In this document: positions 60,338 through 64,000 of the stretch, piece by piece
How positions within the stretch are numbered: position 1 is the stretch's first letter
Layout: each line of letters begins with the position of its first letter
DNA from: Rhizophagus clarus
Lineage: Eukaryota > Glomeromycota > Glomeromycetes > Glomerales > Glomeraceae
NCBI GenBank assembly: GCA_015698045.1
Contig: BLAL01000215.1
Span: 930,001-994,000 of the forward strand
Length of the DNA stretch: 64,000 nucleotides
Reading direction: 5' to 3'
Position numbers and translations under genes: made by a program
Notes under the pieces: model-generated
The model's input: only the letters and a program-made list of their open reading frames with translations
Databases searched by the model: none
What the model was told of the DNA's origin: nothing

Positions 60338-62635
60338 ATGGATTTTTTACATAAAAATTTTTCAAAGACAACTCTTGAACCCAATAATGATAAAGTTGAA
60401 TCCGATAAAAAATCTAAGAAATACATAATATCATTCAAAAAAAGTCGTAAAGAAAATGCAAAATTACTTTTTAAGACCGCAACAGAAGTCGCGCAGAAAT
60501 TTGTACCATGTTTGGATATAGCGGTCGGTTTAGCAAATTCGATCATAGAATGTTATGATCAAGCAAAATATAATAAAGAAATTTGTAGAGTAATGGCGGA
60601 TAGAGTAGAATTGGCTATAGCATCAATTAGGTTATTAAAAAGGAGTATTGATAATGATGCAAAATTTCAAGAAAAAAGTTATTATGAAGCATTTATTCAT
60701 TTTAATGAAATATTAACACAAATTGAAAGTTTCGTTAAAGAGGTTTCTTCAATGAACAAATTTTTAGAATTTTTTAATGCTTCATATGTTAAAGGTCAAT
60801 TTGAAGAAATTAGAGATGATTTTGATCATGCTTATAAAGCATTACATCTTGCTATATCTATTGATCAAGTTATTGACCGTGAAAAGGAAGACAAAACAAT
60901 TAAAACAACTTTACAAGAATTAAAAGAATATTATCAAAATATTCATAAAGGAATGTCTGATAATTACAATCTCACAACGGTTCTTGCTGCAAAAGTTGAA
61001 AACTTGGAAAAGAATGGTGGTAAAAATCTATCTTTTGAACCACCACGAATTGATCCAAGAGATATTGTACCACACGATTCAACTTTATATCACGGTAACG
61101 TTAAACTTATGAAATATAAAACTCTTGATGTAGCTTGTAAACAACTTAAATGTACTATTGATGGAGATAGTCATGATTCAAAGAGAGCTCGTGGAACTTT
61201 GGCTATTTGGAATCAATTACGTGAATGTCCTCACATAATTGGATTTCTTGGAATTTCAAAATTGGATGTTGGAGATTGTATGATTTTTGAATGGGCCGAA
61301 TTAGGCAATTTGAAGGATTTTTACCAAAAAAAGAAACTTTCTTGGGAGACTAAATTATCTATCGCAAGAGATGTATCTCGAGGTCTTGGTTTCCTTCACG
61401 TTATTGGTAAGTTTTGACCATTTATATTTTTAGATATTTAAAGGATTTGGAATTTAACAATATTATTATTGTATAGGAGTTTTACATCATAATGTGAAAG
61501 CGGAAAATATATTGGTTAGTTTTCGTATAATTCAATAATTATTCATATTTACTTTCTTTCCATTAAGACTGGTTTTTTTTAATAGGTAACGGATAGCGGA
61601 TACAAATGTAAAATAACTAATTTCGATCTCAGTCGTGGAGTAGAAGATGAATCTCATGAATTAACAGATATTATTGAAGTGATTCGTTGGATGGCTCCAG
61701 AAAAAATTAAAAGTTATGGATCAAAAACATACGTACCGTATACTTATAAATGTGAAATGTACAGTTTTGGAATGTTTCTTTGGGAACTTTCTTTTAATAG
61801 AATTCCATATGAAAAACTTAAACCAAATGAAATAATAATTCATGTTGAGGAAGGAAAACGAGAGATCTTGGAATTTGAAAATGGCCCAAGTGAAATTATT
61901 GAAGGTTTTAAAAACATCATCGAATCAGCGTGGCAACAAGATCCTAAACGGCGTCCAGAAGATCCTGTTGTTTCAAAAATTCTTGAATCATTAGCTAAAA
62001 CTTATTTTTCTGAAGGGCATCCATATGAGCAAAGTATAAATGAATCAGTTACTTCTTTAACAATTTCACAAACAAGTCAAAGTGAAACTGATACTGATGA
62101 ATTTTCTGATCTAACACTTGACGATGACGATGACGATGATTTTGAATTATTACCTTTACAAAAAGGACTTGAACTTCATAACAGCAAAACTAAAGAAATG
62201 AAAACAGTAGAAGATTATAAACTTCCCTGGAAAATATTCGCAGCTCATGCAGATCGTGGTAATAAAATAGCGACTTATTGGAAGGGGTATTATTTATGGG
62301 AAGGATATTATGTCAATAAAGATCGGGTAGAGGCCGTTAAATTATTTAAATTAGCGGCAGATTCTGGTGTTGCAGAAGCTCAATTAAGATATGCTTTCGC
62401 TTTCATTAATAATCCTGATTTGCCTTATGATAAAGATATTTTCTTAGAATATTTAACCAAATCTGGAGAAAATGGTAATATTGTAGCTTTATATAATTTA
62501 GGAGAGGTTTATTATAATGGTAAACGTAAAATACCTCAAAATAAAGAAAAAGGTGCTGAATATCTCAAAATTGCTGCGTTAAAAAATAATAAACAGGCAA
62601 TTGATGCTTTAAAAAAATACGATATCTCTCTTTAG
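60338..62635 (+). CDS. MLKL-like helical domain, pseudokinase and Sel1 repeats
   Basis: Exons 60,338-61,406, 61,477-61,514 and 61,586-62,635; 719 codons, all junctions in frame. Residues ~40-200 form an all-helical region (FVPCLDIAVGLANSIIECYD ... VMADRVELAIASIRLLKR) of the MLKL_NTD/HeLo-like four-helix type, with a coiled brace to ~225. Residues ~245-510 are a TKL-type kinase fold: Lys268 in VACKQL, APE at 406-408, and WQQDPKRRP near the end. The catalytic motifs are altered: HRD reads HHN (360-362) and DFG reads NFD (381-383), so it is probably a pseudokinase. An acidic linker (540-555) and about three Sel1 repeats (588-718) complete it. MLKL-type proteins act in membrane-lytic cell death in animals; Sel1-kinase fusions abound in arbuscular mycorrhizal fungi. 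Domain order is seen; the cell-death role is inference. Confidence 0.85.
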
Positions 62636-64000
62636 CTGTTTCTTAAAATTAAATATTCGTAGTTAGTTATTCATATGTAACAAGTAATGATGCAAAAAAC
62701 GAATAAAATATCTAAGTTATTTCGATTATTATTTTAAGAAAAATATTTTTTTTTATGATTTGGTAATGTACAATCTATTTAAATAATTATAATTTTTTAT
62801 TTATGTATGAACTATTTTAAGGGGAATTTAACAAGGTATTCATAATTTAGAGCTTACTTTCGCGTCTTGGTATTATATAATTCTATTCTACGAAAGTTGA
62901 TAAGAAAAGGATATGGAATGGAATGGAATGTCGTGAAAACGAAATATGACAGTAAAGTATCTAATTGGTCCTATTTTGCTTTTTATGACTGATGTTAAAA
63001 TTACTAACTTTTACTCCGAAACTTTGCGATAGATCGAAATTTGTTCGTCTTTGGAAAGTTCCGTCTCTTGCAGGATATAACTGTTTAAGTGAGAGCGGCA
63101 TTGACATATAAATTGAATGTGTGCAAGAACTAGTTTATTTCGTTGGGTAATAGTAGATAGGCGGAAGAATAGCATTAGATGATACGGAAAGGGAGTATTA
63201 TGATGAGGACTCAAGATTCCTCACTTTGAAACTCATCACACCAATATTTTATTAATTACTTTATATAGGATAGTGATAAATTAGATATCTGATCGAAGAT
63301 ACAACTTTGATAAGTTAAGTTCGCCTTCAATTTCATCCTTAATCCATCAAATATGTACAGTATTCTTATGAATAAAACTTTCAGATTAGAAGAAAATAAG
63401 CTTTTGTGATTTGTCCTAGTACATGCTTTGGTAAAAACAGTGGGATGGGAGTTTTAAATCATCTTACTAAATTTTGCCGATTTATTGCATTTTTCATCAT
63501 TTTTATGTTAATTACAGGATAAAATTGTCGGCTTCTATCGTCACAACTTATTTTATCATTCTCCATTAGGTCAATATTAATTTTACTTGCTTTATCAATA
63601 ACAAATTTGAGGCTACCAGTAACTAACACTTTACTGTACAGTTCTTTTTCTTTCTTACATTATTGACTTTCCAATATTTTTCTACTATTCTCAATTTTAA
63701 TATATTTTAAAGTTGATAGTATACGATACATATGTGTATTCATATAAATTACTGTATACTTCTTCAATTTCAACTTGTTATTCATCTTAATTTATCGAAA
63801 AACGCCATTGAAAAAAAATACAAAGTCGCTCTAGTAGTAAATAAAATAAAAGTAAGGAAAAGAACGAAAGAAAATGAGAAGGAAAATGATTATACAGACT
63901 ACTGTTTACATTTAGGAAAAAGCAACATTAAGCTTCAACCATATTATTGGTGTTAACCTACATTAAAACTTCTCAAGAGTTAATAATAAAAGTGTCTGAT
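62636..64000. other. 3' flank, no gene seen
   Basis: AT-rich, with a short GGAAT run (62,914-62,928). Frames at 63,011-63,214 and 63,732-63,956 have no supporting signals. Confidence 0.45.

Noticed and set aside
1-64000. Search for CRISPR arrays, rRNA genes and tRNA genes
   Set aside because: No regular short direct-repeat/spacer series, no rRNA-like conserved blocks and no tRNA fold seen by eye. CRISPR would not be expected in a fungal nucleus.
1-64000. Search for retroviral/LTR or Polinton-type elements
   Set aside because: No LTR pair, reverse transcriptase, integrase or capsid-like sequence recognised. The short coding remnant at 30,961-31,350 could not be assigned to any such family.

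Overview
The window looks like nuclear DNA of an arbuscular mycorrhizal fungus (Glomeromycotina, Rhizophagus-like). This is an inference from composition and gene types, not a database match. The DNA is very AT-rich and full of poly-A and poly-T tracts. Most introns are short (about 60-105 bp), with GTAAGT/GTATGT-like donors, CTAAC-like branch sites and TAG/CAG acceptors. Coding sequence occupies only about a sixth of the window. One gene joins a kinase-like domain to Sel1 repeats, an architecture greatly expanded in these fungi. Most real genes are interrupted by introns, so I rebuilt four of them exon by exon and checked that every junction keeps the reading frame.

Layout. 1-299 is the 3' part of a secreted Cys-rich gene with a GPI-like tail. 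528-11,948 is a segmental duplication: a unit of about 3 kb carrying a small secreted-peptide gene occurs once on the minus strand (528-3775, followed by a truncated second copy, 3776-4406) and twice on the plus strand (6654-9665 and 9666-11,948). The two arms form a large inverted repeat around a 2.2-kb spacer. Unit 1 and unit 2 each carry a private MITE-like insertion, and the other units give the empty sites. 12-26 kb is mostly non-coding and holds several terminal-inverted-repeat (TIR) elements, one small intronless gene (13,858-14,412), a 3-exon small gene (22,140-22,498) and a 250-bp tandem duplication of coding-like DNA. 26,357-29,675 (minus) is an 11-exon, 800-residue gene with a chromodomain, a SPOC-like region and a C-terminal region reminiscent of Chp1/TASOR; one intron carries a small MITE. 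31-34 kb holds decayed coding remnants and a nested pair of TIR elements with clean target-site duplications. 36,358-39,476 is an 8-exon gene for a secreted/membrane protein of 862 residues. 39.5-57 kb is AT-rich, with repeats, an HMG-box-like small gene (52,060-52,365), a neighbouring 3' exon and a few coding remnants. 58,305-59,300 encodes a multi-pass membrane protein. 60,338-62,635 is a 3-exon gene joining an MLKL-like four-helix N-terminus, a pseudokinase and Sel1 repeats.

The genes do not form a pathway. The two most interesting are the Chp1/TASOR-like protein (a possible heterochromatin or transposon-silencing factor, in a neighbourhood full of small transposons) and the MLKL/HeLo-like pseudokinase. 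The peptide family with LMPKK repeats, and an array of branch-site-like hairpin repeats at two distant places, are the best candidates for undescribed structure.
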